Source: Ottelia alismoides
Taxonomy: Eukaryota > Streptophyta > Magnoliopsida > Alismatales > Hydrocharitaceae
NCBI GenBank assembly: GCA_037367405.1
Contig: JAZKJV010000295.1
Span: 1,364,001-1,428,000, forward strand
DNA length: 64,000 nt
Direction: 5' to 3'
Shown here: positions 11,801 to 22,962 of the stretch, piece after piece
How positions within the stretch are numbered: position 1 is the first letter of the stretch
Layout: the number at the start of each line of letters is the position of its first letter
The notes under the pieces: model-generated
What the model was told of the DNA's origin: nothing
What the model saw: only the letters and a program-made list of their open reading frames with translations
Databases searched by the model: none
Program-made: the position numbers and the translations under genes

Positions 11801-12938
11801 TATGGTGTAGGTGCATTCCTCAGGAGGAGCACCATAGCGTCCTCACTTACTGCCACAAGCTTGAGGCAGGAGGACATCACTCTGGGAGGAGAACGGCACA
11901 GAAAGTGCTCCAATCCAGCCTATGGTGGCCTACCCTCTTCAAGGACTCTGATGAGTTCGTGAAGAGGTGTACTGACTGTCAGAGGATGGGCACTTGTGGA
12001 CAGCGTGATATGATGCCGATGCAACTCATTCACTTCTGTGAGGTTTTTGATGCATGGGGCATCGATTTCATGGGTCCATTCCCTAAGAGTTAGGTATTCG
12101 AGTACATTCTGTTGGCCGTTGATTATGTGAGTCGTTGGGTTGAGGCCATCCCCGCCCGAACCGCAGATGCTAGGACTGTTTGCAGATTTTTGAGGAAGCA
12201 TATCATTACACGGTTCGGGGTACCTCGAGTGTTGATATCTGATGGGGGGTCTCATTTCATCAACGACCAGGTGAAGGCCCTTGCTAGCGAGTTCGGCATA
12301 GACCATCGAGTTGCCACTCCATGTCACCCTCAGACGAATGGTCTAGCCGAAGTGTCGAACATGGAGATCAAGACTATATTGCAGAAAGTCGTCCGCCCTG
12401 ACCGAAAGGATTGGTCACAGCTTTTGGCCTCGATCTTGTGGGCATATCGGACGTCTTTTAAGACACCTTTGGGCACATCTCCCTTTCGCCTCATTTATGG
12501 CAAGCCGTGCCATTTACCTGTTGAGTTGAGACACATGTCACTTTGGGCAGTCAAGATATACTTTTGGATCCAGATAGTGTAGGAGACCAGAGGAGGGCAG
12601 AGTTAGCAGCCTTGGAGGAGCTTCGTGATACCGCCTTCTCAAACAGCCTACAGTACAAGGAGAGAGTGAAGGAGTGGCATGATTCTCATATCAGCCACAA
12701 GCATTTTGAGCCTGGATAGAGAGTATAGTTGTTTGATGCTAGGCTTCGTCTATTTCCAGGGAAGCTACAGAGCAAATGAAAGGGACCGTATCTAGTGAGA
12801 AAGGTACACGACAATGGGAGTATCGATATATCTGAGTTGTCTTCTGAGAGTACCTTTCGAGTGAACGGCCAGTGGCTCAAGCCATTTCTAGATCATGAGC
12901 CGAGGGTCATGGATGTTTCCCCTATTCACTTTGCGTGA
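8860..12938 (+). pseudogene. pol: pol of element 1: PR-RT-RH-IN with premature stops
   Basis: Encodes protease, reverse transcriptase, RNase H and integrase in gypsy order. One frame stays in register from 8860 to about 12550. Protease: [12 protein letters not shown] near 9165, with Asp-Ser-Gly intact. RT: VDYRRLNQ near 10490, then FMDDF near 10790. RNase H: MMDAS near 11225, EKEM, YTDH near 11420. Integrase: His/Cys zinc finger with CTDCQR near 11970, IDFMGPF near 12062, LISDGG near 12235, then HPQTNGLAEVSN near 12328. In-frame stops interrupt it near 9148, 9838, 10234, 10447, 10843, 11014 and 12091. A one-base shift lies near 12555, then more stops near 12717, 12726 and 12778. The C-terminus reads FRVNGQWLKPFLDH, matching the ends of elements 2 and 3. 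Not functional as it stands. Confidence 0.92.
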
Positions 12939-13070
12939 GATGTGGTCTCTTGACTTACATTTATTGCATCTCACGCCTGATTATCACTGTTCTCCCGACC
13001 TGTATAGATCCAGTTGTCCATATCATTCCATTCTTTAGTCCCACATCCCTTTCTTCATCTTTTGATTATG

Positions 13071-13427
13071 CTATACTTAGGGTGTACTTTACCCTAAGTA
13101 TAGGGGGATGTGGGACTCTCGGGTATTCTTTGATTCATTCTACCCCTGTTTTTGCTACCTATACTTAGGGATATTTCACCCTAAGTATGGGGGGGGGGGG
13201 GTAGACCCTGTACATTCGCCACTCGATTTTCCCTTTGTGTACATCCTACTATACTTAGGATTATTTGATCCTAAGTATAGGGGGAAAAGCCGAGGTCTTC
13301 TTGACTTCTATTCATTCATTCGTCTTTGTATATAGCCTTCCTTTTCACTTCCCTATACTAAGCACAAGTTATGTCTTCTTCATCGCTCTTGATTCTGAGG
13401 ACATCGTTCGAGCTAAGTATAAGGGGG
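13071..13427 (+). repeat. Array of four PPT-like hairpins
   Basis: Four inverted repeats with the stem CTATACTTAGG / CCTAAGTATAG: 13071-13107, 13159-13201, 13249-13284, and a longer one at 13352-13427 with an inner ATGTC / GACAT stem. Each 3' arm ends in AAGTAT(A)GGGG or a close variant, the same string as the PPT at 15027-15039. Loops are 5-10 bases in the first three. The second hairpin ends in a run of about 13 G. Elements 2 and 3 have equivalent arrays. Confidence 0.85.
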
Positions 13428-14269
13428 TGTGTATATATTTCATATATACTTTAGCCATAACTCATACTTTGTGTGAGTGTGTTAATAAATAAAAATGGCT
13501 AAAAACCCCAAAATCCATAAAAAAATTAAAAAATTTTCCCTGTAAATAAACATTCTTTTATTTGCACATACATAGATAGTGTACAAATTATTTTTGTAAA
13601 AATGTTTTCAAAAACTTTTTGTGTAAAGTTTGTGTAAATATGTGTATATCAAAATTATGTATATAGTACAAAATTTTTCCAAAATGTTTTGAAAATCAAA
13701 AGTTTGCAAAAATCTTGTGTAAATTTATGCAAATATTTTGCAAAACTTGCATTCATGCACACATCCATGATTTCAAAACATTTTTCAAAAAGTTTGCATT
13801 TGTGTAAATATTGTGTAAATAGCATCCTTGTATATACTTGTATATAGTTTTTCCCGGATTATAGTTGACATTTAAACTAGCCTGGAATTAAATTGGGAAA
13901 TGGAGCTTGATTAAGATCTTAATCCACCTAATTCTAAGAGGAATCTTATAGGGCTTAGGGTTAAGGCTTTTCAGGTCTATGGTGACTTAATTCTTTGAGT
14001 CCACTAGGCTATGATCACATGTCATCTCAATGAGCCTAAGTAGAGCACTTAACAACACACACATGACTCATATAGACAATGGCTTGACTTGGACCCGCAC
14101 TTTACACCGAGCTCTCTTCGGAGGAGGTGGTGAGGAGGCAGTCTTCCTTGACTTGGGGTAGCATATGAGGGTAGTACTTCTAGGCGGAACCTCTCTTCTT
14201 TTTTTAGTGAAGGAAGTGCGTCTCAACTTGGTCTGGTTGCCATGAGGTCTAACGATAGGAGTTGTGGGT

Positions 14270-14645
14270 TGCAATAATGCTTCAAAAGAGGGATAGTCTA
14301 CTGGCTCAAGAGGAAAAACTCCTTATGTATATATGCCGCACATGTATATGTTGTATAGATGCACTTAAAAAAATGCAAAGAGAAAATAACTCTAAAAAAG
14401 TGGTGGGACTGATAGAAAATGATAATCCCACCGGAGTATGTATATAGTGCAAATAAGCAAAGCTTGAGACTCATGGATTCCATCTTATGTGGCTTGCAGC
14501 AGGGAGACTTAGCTACACTGGTTGAGCTCCCGAGGATACATGGCTACACTGGCCATGGTCCATTCTCCTCTTCCCCCTCTTCTTGAGCTGGTTGAACTTG
14601 AACTTAGAAGGGAATACCTCGCTCCTCGAGGAAAGAGTAGACAGA
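14270..14645 (+). other. Conserved non-coding blocks before the PPT
   Basis: Two blocks are nearly unchanged in three divergent elements. One, at about 14275-14330, contains ATGCTTCAAAAGAGGGATAG and GAGGAAAAACTCCT. The other, at about 14590-14640, contains GAACTTAGAAGGGAATACC and the palindrome CCTCGAGG. Counterparts: 22238-22290 and 22525-22570 in element 3, and 55835-55890 and 55575-55620 (minus) in element 2. They do not share an open frame, which points to an RNA or DNA role. Confidence 0.65.
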
Positions 14646-15026
14646 CTAGGGTCATAGAGTTACCTTGTTGGGGAGGGTTGTCAAGTTGCCACTTCTGAGG
14701 TGGAGAGCTAGACCTCACTTACACAGTACAAGGAAAGACTCATAGTCTTCAGGGTTTGTGTATGTAGACTTGTTCTAATCTGGATTATTGAGGAGTCTTG
14801 ATTATAGATTAGTGGATCTTAGAGGCTGTTAAGTTTTAAACTTAAGTCCAAATAAGGTTCCGACACATTAATAATCCAAAGATCTGATCGAGCTCCATAT
14901 TTCAATTTAATGAAGGCAAGTTTAATAATCAACCTTGATCCATGCATTTTCTCCTCTTTTCCTTTTTCCTTTTTCTTTTTTTCACCTCTTTTTCAAATAA
15001 TTGTTTGCTAAGGGACTAGCAAAGTT

Positions 15027-15039
15027 AAGTATAGGGGGG
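15027..15039 (+). promoter_or_regulatory. Polypurine tract of element 1
   Basis: AAGTATAGGGGGG lies directly against the TG of the 3' LTR, where plus-strand DNA synthesis is primed. The A/T at positions 4-5 interrupts the purine run. The identical string recurs in the hairpins 1.6-2.0 kb upstream. Confidence 0.88.
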
Positions 15040-18000
15040 TGATGAATACCCATTCATCACTCTTTATTCTTTTATTTTAGCTACAAAACCTTTGCCAAAC
15101 ACATGTAGATATATGTAAATATCAATAATTATCAAAAAGCATGCATTGTGTAAAAATAATAATTAGCATGTTTTTGTGCATAAATAAAAGAATAAAGAAA
15201 CAAAAGAAAAAGAGGGAGATATTTAGAATAAATATTGAGCGACCTAATCCCAAGGGAGGGCTCAGCATGGGCCTGACCGCATAAAAACCCAAGTAGAGAG
15301 AGATAAGGAAGCTCATTTGTGTACATATACCTATAAATAAACAAAAATATTTTCCTCTAAATAAAATAAAAATAGGTTTCTATTTATGTGTATATATTTT
15401 TAAATATAAAATTAAAATAAAAATGAGAAAATTAAAAAGAAAATAAAATCCCTTCACCCTTGTCTATACTCACCATGTACATAGAACCACTATTCTATTT
15501 ATTTTCCTTTGTAAATAATTAAATAAAATTCCAAAAACATTTGTACATACTCCTTATTTTATAATGTAAATAAATAAAATAAAAATCATAAAAACAAAAA
15601 TAAAATAAAAAGAAATAAAAATAAAATCAAAACCAACATTGTACAAATACCATATATGTATATAAATAAAAGTAATTATTTCACCCTTGTAATTAAATAA
15701 TAAAAATAAAATTAAAATACTAAAATATTCCAAATTTTATTCTATAAATAAATAAAATATAAAATTGGAATAAAATGTACAAAAATATATAATTAAAAAT
15801 AAAAAATTAAAAATGTATGTTGTATATACCTATATATAATAACTATATTGTAAATACTTAATTTTAATTTCAAAAAAATAAATAAAAATCACAAAAAATA
15901 GTTTAAAATAAATAAACATGTTTTAACTTTTTCCTAAATCGGCCATTTACTATTTTATATTGAATTTCCAATTATTTTATAAGTGGCTGCATCCCATTGG
16001 TCTACGGGGGATGTTGACCCCCCGGTCAACTCCCCCCTGGACCACAAACCTGCGGATCTGCGCCCGTCCCGCCTCTTCTCCTAATTATTGAACCTCAATC
16101 CGAGACCCAAATCCGCAAACCCCGGGTCCTAATCCTTCCCTGATCAACCTAGATCCACGCCCGGTGGTTAGCATCGGGGTCCGTGCTCCGAATTCCTCGC
16201 CCGACACCCATCTAGCCAGACCCCTAGCCATATAAATCCTCAGCTCCGCCACGCATTTAACGCTATCTTTGGCTCCGCCTTTCCATTCCAGGACCTCCAC
16301 TGCCTTCGCCTGAGTGACAACGAGCTGAGGGTGGTGTTGCAGTGAGGAGGGAGTGTCCAGCCACTGATTCGACAGCTCTTCGTCGTCGTGCGCCGCCCAG
16401 GAGTAGCGCTCGAGCCTCAGGCATCGACGACCCTCGAGGCAAGGACCAGGAGCTTCAGAAGCTCTTCCACAGTCGACTTCGATCATCCAGTAAGCCTAAT
16501 TTCTTCTATTTTTCTCGAATTTCAATTTACGCCCAAATCCCCAGTTCGCCTTCGACCATCGATTCCGGCCATCTCGTTTACCCATTTCATCGATTGACCC
16601 GACCATCACCCCCGCCCTTCTGCCCTGCTCGTACTTCAATCCTTCATCCAACCCAGTTCACCACGGAACTGGGAGTCGAACTCCTTCGCCGTCACATCGT
16701 CGGAGTTCCTCCGCCCCGACGCATCGTTCACCCACCTCGCCTATAATCGGGTCGAGGCATTTTGCCCTCGACCCAGGAGTCTTTCTGTGCAGCTTTACAG
16801 GTCAGAGGGGGTCCATCTAAGGTCCTCCACGTTCAGCACAGGAGCCTAAGCTCCGCCTTCATCGCGGGAGCTCTTTGGAGCCTCCCGGCATCATCGGAGG
16901 AGCCTTACATCCGCGAGAGGCCTTGGCGATCATTTTCCACCCATCAGCAGCCCCCGAGGAGGTCCAGCGCACTCGCATTCCTCCGACAAAGTTCACCGGC
17001 GAGGATTTCTTCCAGAGTCCTTCTCCGCCGTTCGTTCAGCCCAGGAGACCCAGATTTGATCTGGACCGTTCACTTATACGAAGAGGCACCCCGCACCAGC
17101 ACCGTCCGATCGTCACGTGGCGCCATCTTCACCGTCTGTCGCAAAGGAGAGACGAGCCCCCCTCAGTAGCCGTTCGATCATCCACGTAGCGAGCCCTCCA
17201 CCGTCCGATCTAGAGCCGAGGTCCTTTGTTCAGCTGCAGCGCACCTCTACCGCACGATCATCCACGTGGCGCTCATCCAACCCCTCGATTAATAAAGGGT
17301 AATTTACCCTTAGGCCCTCTCTTTTTTAGTGTTTATCATTTAGTCATGTAAATAGTTTCCGTAGTTCATTTTATTTTGGTAAAATTGCATAAGGACCTGT
17401 TAGTTTATTTTAATTACATTTTTTACCCCTGTAAATCGTGGACACGTGCTTCGTCACGTGAATCTTTGGTGATTTTGCATTCTGTGGGCTATAGTTTATG
17501 TTTGTTAATGAATGAAAGATCTTTCTTGTTATTTGCATATATACCCCTGTGAATGAATTTTTTTGACATGTGCCGAATTTAGTGAGCTTTTTACAACTTA
17601 GCCCCTGGACTTTTAGCACATGTTGCTAATAGGTCCAGGGACTTAAGTTTCATTGCATATAGGTCCTCAATGCCCAGAACACGTGTCGCGCACATGGGAG
17701 TCTAGTGTTTTTGCACGAGGACCCCCCAAGTTTCTGTTTTTGTTATTTTTAGGCCCCCAGAAGATACTTTTATGACAATCAGGTCCCTGTGCACTATGGG
17801 CTCTTGATTGTTTTAAATAAAATATCAAATTCATCCAAATTGAGTGAAAATTTGACACATGGCTCCTGCCACTGTGTAGAATTTTCACTATTTTTGGGAA
17901 AATTTTTGAGCCCTTTTATTATTTTTAAAAATTCAAAAGCCTCTAATTTTCTTCCTGTCCAGATTTAAAATTTACAAAAAAGATAAAACCCTTTAAAAAT

Positions 18001-18759
18001 TACAAAAAAATTAGATTTTATGTATTTTGGGGTGCTTGATTTTCTGGCCAATTTTGGTCATTTTTGGAGTTATAAAAATTATAAAAATTAAAAAAAAATG
18101 AAAAAAATTATAAAAATTCTAATAATTCATAGAAAAATCCAAAAATAATAAACTCTTTCTCTTATTTTTCCTTTTTATTTATATTTTCCAGGAAAAATAC
18201 CTCCATGCCTTGATCAGACCATTTGATATTTTTAAATGGTCTGTGAAGCCTGATTGGACAGTTTTCATTTGTTTTTGCCCTATTTCATTTTTAGAAAATT
18301 CTAAAAAAATCAGAAAATTATCAAAAATTCACCAAAAATAGTAAAAAATATAAAAAGCATAAAAATATTTTTGTTAGAATTTTTAGAGCATTTTAGAGTA
18401 ATTAAATAATTGTTGAAAGTTGCTTGTTTTCCTTGTTTTATTTTTTTTCTTTATTATTAAAAATTCCAAAAAAATATAAAAATATTAAAAATCCACCAAA
18501 AATAATTTCTTTTTATTTTTCTTTATTTTAGACTACTTCGTAGGCCGCAAGGCCATTCCACTCTCCCTGAGTCCGACCCTGGGTGCTATACCAGGCTAAT
18601 CTCATAGCCAGGGCCACTATTGGTTTTTATTGATTTTTGTCTTCGTTTGGTGGTCTATTCCATAATTTTTCTTGTTGACTGATTGATTTCCGAGGTCCGG
18701 GTCGCAATGACCCTAGTTATATTTTATTCACCCGAGTCTCGGTCATTTTTCAGTCATCA
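15040..18759 (+). repeat. 3' LTR of element 1 (3720 bp)
   Basis: Matches 957-4679 end to end and runs from TGATGAATACCC to AGTCATCA. It carries the same TATA box (16231-16237), donor-like GTAAGC (near 16490), G-box modules (near 17090-17275), AATAAA (17291-17296) and acceptor-like TTAG (near 18530). ORFs at 16085-16486, 16342-16746 and 16762-17169 are frames in the GC-rich part and are not treated as genes. Confidence 0.92.
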
Positions 18760-20239
18760 GTAGTGTTAATGGTGATTTGATGAAGATGGGACAAAAAATT
18801 GTTAGATAAAATAAAATGTAAAGATGAAGATAGAACACTTACCTGTGAGGATCGTCATATTTTGGAGGAGCTATGCTGCACTCCTGTCGTTGCCTCAAGA
18901 AGGATGGCAGAATCCTTCGAAGCTAAGTGAGCCCGTTTGGAAGCTCACGACATGGCAATGGTGATGCCGCGGATCTCTCCTTTGAGGTTGTCGTCGCTCA
19001 ACTCATCTCCTACAGCTGCCACCAGAAGGTTAAAGGGGCTCGACCACTATTCTCTCGAAACAACACATGAGGAAAAATGAGGGAAGTGAAGAGAATAAAA
19101 AGGAGGAGAAGGGAGTTAGAAAAGAAGTGGAGAAAGTGAAGGAAGTGGAGGGTAAGTAAAGAGAGAAAAAGTAAAAGGGAAAAAATAAAAAATAAATAAA
19201 ATAAGTAGGCTACTAAAAATAAAGAAGAAAAAAATAATAAAATTGAAAAAAATATAAAAAATAAAATAAAATAAAATAAAATAATAATAAATAATAATAA
19301 ATAAAATAAATTACAAAAATAATAAAATAATAAAATAATAAAAAATGGAGTTACACGTGGTAGCTCCAGGAGCTGACATGTGTCGTTCCTAGAAAATTCA
19401 AAAATTAAATGTAAAGAAAAATAAAAAAGAAATAACAAAAGAGGATAAATAAAAAAATAGTCAACACAAAAGTTGCTTGTCTTGACGAGATCTACAACTT
19501 TCATGAAGGACCGAAATCAAAAGAAGTCATATGTAGAAAGAGTATTTTTTTGGTGGTATCTTATAGATATAAAATACCACATTTTTATCTTTTACACCTT
19601 TTTTATCATTTTTTTATTTCGAGAAAAATAAAAATAAATTTAGAAAAAAAATATGAAAGAAATAATTACAACTTACTCTATTTTTTTGGATTTTTAATAA
19701 TTAAGAAAATAAAAGGATAAAATACAAGGGCAAAAAGGCCAATATGTACAATATACAATAGGGGCCCAAAACCCAAGTTTCACATATGATCTCTGATTTT
19801 AATGAAATTGGTCTTGTTTTGAAGATCTTTGAATGTATATTACTTCAAAATGAGTATACCTAAATCGAACATTGTATGAGAGAGATATGTGCATTTTAAG
19901 GATCCTAGTTTCAAACTTGGACTCGGGTTTTATTGGTCAATTTTACAAATTAGTATTTTTTTGATATTTTTTTATAATTAGTGTTCGTAATATATACACT
20001 ATGGAGTTGTTTTTATTGGATTTGGAGTTAGTACAAAATAGATACAAATATGGTATTTACAAGGGATTTTTACAAGTGAATTGGGCTTCTTATTTAATGA
20101 AAATATGAATGCTAAAATGCAGATATTATTTACACATGCATGAATGCTAATTATGCAATATAAGTGGAAATATGCAGCTAATTGCTCGGGAACAAATCTC
20201 TATTTTCAAAATTTAGAGTGATGAATCACATACTCATCA
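18760..20239 (-). mobile_element. Right half of LTR X
   Basis: Ends with GAGTGATGAATCACATACTCATCA. Read on the minus strand this is the LTR start TGATGAGTATGTGATTCATC, like the LTR starts of elements 1 and 2. The last 500 bases also resemble 54660-55217 of LTR 2, with shared strings GAGGCCCAAAA or GGGGCCCAAAA, AATGCTAATT and CTCTATTTTCAA or CTTCTATTTTCAA. The 164-residue minus ORF at 19010-19504 is low-complexity sequence from an A-rich tract. The LTR abuts element 3 pol directly, so X is a 5' LTR or a solo LTR inserted into element 3. Confidence 0.65.
18837..18845 (-). other. Splice-donor-like site in LTR X
   Basis: Minus strand reads CAG|GTAAGT, the exact plant donor consensus, with the intron starting at 18842. 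It matches the candidate donors of the other gypsy LTRs in position relative to the GC-rich part. Confidence 0.4.
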
Positions 20240-20240
20240 G

Positions 20241-20351
20241 TCAGCTGACGTACAACCATTTTTGATCAATGGACAATTTCTGACACCATATCTTGAACAT
20301 GACAAATTTCTGTCTATCATTGATTCAATCCAAGTGATTTACGATGATTAG
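20241..20351 (+). pseudogene. pol: pol C-terminal end of element 3
   Basis: One open frame of 36 codons ending in TAG. It reads FLINGQFLTPYLEHDKF, aligning with FRVNGQWLKPFLDHE of element 1 and [16 protein letters not shown] of element 2, which are the ends of their integrases. The rest of pol is missing because LTR X begins immediately upstream at 20239. Confidence 0.75.
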
Positions 20352-22948
20352 CCGAATACTTCCATACTTGCAGTAGAAGACAAAGCAAATCAAAATATTT
20401 TTGACTGATTTTTTATCTTTTCATATTTTCCTTCTTTAGTTTCTTGTTCTTCCGAAAAGGTGTCGTCCCCTTCATCATTACTACACTTAGAACGTAATTT
20501 GTCCCTAAGTATAGGGGGGATATTCACCCCGAGTTGTTCAAACCTCTTATTCTATCTTCACTTATCTGTTCTTCTTTTCTTCTTTTCATTTTCTTTTTCC
20601 TTTTCTACCAGAAAAGGTGTCGCCCCTTTTTGTCAGTCTTCTGTACTTAGGACGTACTTTGTCCTAAGTATGGGGTTATGCACCTCGAGCTCTTTCGTTC
20701 TTTGATCCTCTCCATTGTCTCTTCTTCTTGTCTATATTTGGGGATATCTTACTCTAATTATAGGGGGAGTCAGTCCGAGTACAATCTGTTCATTCCTACC
20801 TTTGACCCTCCCAGCTTTGTGTATAATCTGCTATACTTATGATTATTTGATCCTAAGTATAGGGCGGATGGTCGACTTCTCATTCGTTTATTCTTTAGGC
20901 TTTCCTATACTCAGTACGAGTTATGTCTTATCTTTTTCTCTCTGATCTATGAGGACATAGCCCAATCTAAGTATAGGGGGTCGTATATACTCTGTAGATA
21001 CTTTAGCCATAATTCGTTCTTTCGTATTTTAATAATAATTATGGCTAAAATTCTGTATAGAATATCACAAAAGTTGGTAAAATCACTTAACAAAAAGATA
21101 CATATTACTCCTCAATTTCTTTCTGTATATAATGATTAATAAATCTTGTAAAAATGTTTTCTGCAAAATATTCAAAAAATAGTTGAAAATCTTTTTGAAA
21201 ATCCTTTTGAAAGCTATTTAGAAAACGTTTTGTTAAATATTTTCAACCTTTGTAAAAATTTTTTGTTTGTAAAAATTTATTTTCTTTGTTTGAAATAAAA
21301 TTTTTGAAAACTTATTTATAAACGGTTTTGAAAATGGTTTCAATATTATTTTGTAAAATCTATATATCCTGTTTCAAAAACCTTTGCAAAATGATTTCCA
21401 AATATTTGTAAATATTTGTAAAAATTATTTGGTAAAATTATTTTGGACTATAGTTTTCAAAATTGCTTGTAAAATAATTTTCAAATAAATTTGAGGAATA
21501 TATACATCACACCGAAATTCCGTATTAATTGTATAAATATATCTATAACAATGATCATTTATCCTTTGTAAATTCTTAAAAACCCAACTCTTGTAAATAT
21601 AAGATGCATCCCAGTCTATATATTTGTACCTAACTTTTATCGAAAATATTTTGTTTTTAAAAAATCACAAAAAACATTTGCAAAAATAAAATACCAAAAA
21701 CATTTGCAAAATCTTTCTGAAAAATATGAAAAAAGTGCATTTGCATCATATTTTTAAAAAATCCATAAAAAGATCAAAATCGAAAATTGCATCACAAAAA
21801 TATTTTCTTCTTAGCATTTGCAAAGCATTTGCATTTTTCGGATTGAGTTTGACAATTGAATGAGTTTAAGTAAAATACGAAGATTGGAGCATGGTTGGAC
21901 CTTAAATCTACCTAATCACAGAACCTTATAGGAGCTGGAATTGAGGTACTTCAGGTCTAGTTGACTTAATTCTTTGAGGATCATGAGACTTGGTTCAATG
22001 GATTCTTGATTGCCTAAGTAGAGTATTTCAGAGCGCACACACGACTCTTGTTAACAATGACCTAACTTGGACACATGCACCTTTTACATGGCTCAACTCA
22101 GTTGGAGTGGTGAGGGGATTGGATTTGCTGATATGAGACGCACACAAGTGGAAACATTTGTCCTCGTCTAAGGAGGGAAGTGCCCCCAACCCGCCCAGTA
22201 GCAGAGATGTCTAAAGACAAGAGAGTGTGGATTTCAATAATGCTTCAAAAGACGGATAGTCTACTGGCTCACGAGGAAAAACTCCTTATGTAAATGTTGT
22301 TGTATATAGTATTTCAAAAAAAGTGGATAGCTAATTTAAAATTAAATGCCTGTCGGAGTGTATATATTTGTATAGTCAATAAGCAGGCTTGAGCTTCAAA
22401 GTCATACCTTGTGAGCCTGCAGCTAGATGACTTGACTATACCGGTCTTGCATCCTAGGATTGGTAGCTACACTGGCTACCATCCATTCTTCTCTTCACTC
22501 CCTCCTCTTGAACCGATTGTCACTTGAACTTAGAAGCGAATACCCCGCTCCTCGAGGAAGGAGTTGCTGGATTAGGGAGTCACTAGGTTGTCATGCTGGA
22601 GAACTCATTCTCTTTGTCATTTCAGTTGAGGGGAGCCACTATCACATACACTGTACAAGTCAGATTCATAGTCGTAAGGGTTTGCGTATGAGTTGAAATA
22701 TTCCGACCTGGCTATTAAGGAGACTTGAGCAGAGTTTTGGGATTTTAGAAGGCTGTTGTGTTTCAAATCCGATTCCCAATAAGGTTCTGCCCGCACTAAA
22801 ATTTCAAAAGGTTCGACGTGAGCTCCAAACTTTGATTTTGTGAAGACAAGTTTGATGATTAAACTTAATCCAACTTCTTTCTTTTTCTTTTCTTTGTTTT
22901 TATTTTCTGCACTTGTTACATAAGTGTTTGCTAGGGACTAGCAAAGGC
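20352..22948 (+). other. 3' non-coding region of element 3
   Basis: 2.6 kb between the pol stop and the PPT with no coding frame. It holds five hairpins (20481-20980), an AT-rich stretch (about 21000-21840), and about 1.1 kb resembling element 1 14000-15026 and element 2 55231-56200. The ORF at 22460-22696 overlaps the conserved CCTCGAGG block and is not kept as a frame in the other copies. Confidence 0.7.
20481..20980 (+). repeat. Array of five PPT-like hairpins in element 3
   Basis: Inverted repeats at 20481-20519, 20643-20675, 20731-20767, 20831-20866 and 20904-20980. Stems are variants of CTATACTTAGG / CCTAAGTATAG followed by GGGG or GGGCGG. The last is long, with inner stem TATGTC / GACATA, as in elements 1 and 2. 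Stem sequences differ between copies, yet pairing is mostly kept. Confidence 0.82.
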
Positions 22949-22962
22949 AAGTATAGGGGGGG
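22949..22962 (+). promoter_or_regulatory. Polypurine tract of element 3
   Basis: AAGTATAGGGGGGG, immediately before the TG of the LTR at 22963. Same position and sequence as the PPT of element 1. Confidence 0.82.

Larger units (their letters stand above)
12939..15026 (+). other. 3' non-coding region of element 1
   Basis: 2.1 kb between pol and PPT with no long frame. It holds the PPT-like hairpins (13071-13427), an AT-rich stretch (about 13480-13870), and about 1.1 kb that resembles the same region of elements 2 and 3. The minus-strand ORFs at 14068-14274 and 14509-14718 are not kept in the other elements in an obvious way and look like chance frames. Confidence 0.75.
957..18759 (+). mobile_element. 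Complete Athila-type Ty3/gypsy retrotransposon (element 1)
   Basis: A 17.8 kb element in structural order: 5' LTR 957-4679, PBS 4683-4697, leader, gag (about 6120-8881), pol with PR-RT-RH-IN order (8860-12938), non-coding 3' region with hairpins, PPT 15027-15039, 3' LTR 15040-18759. A near-perfect 5 bp target duplication flanks it. Integrase after RNase H makes it Ty3/gypsy; the PBS complementary to the 3' end of tRNA-Asp is typical of Athila. The two LTRs differ by a few per cent by eye, so the insertion is not recent. gag and pol carry stops and frameshifts. The env-like ORF seen in some Athila elements is absent. It inserted into LTR X. Confidence 0.9.

Noticed and set aside
12939..15026. 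env-like gene expected in some Athila elements
   Set aside because: No long frame, signal peptide or membrane segment in this interval in any of the three elements.
19010..19504. 164-codon minus-strand membrane-like protein
   Set aside because: Phe/Leu-rich translation of an A-rich low-complexity tract inside LTR X.
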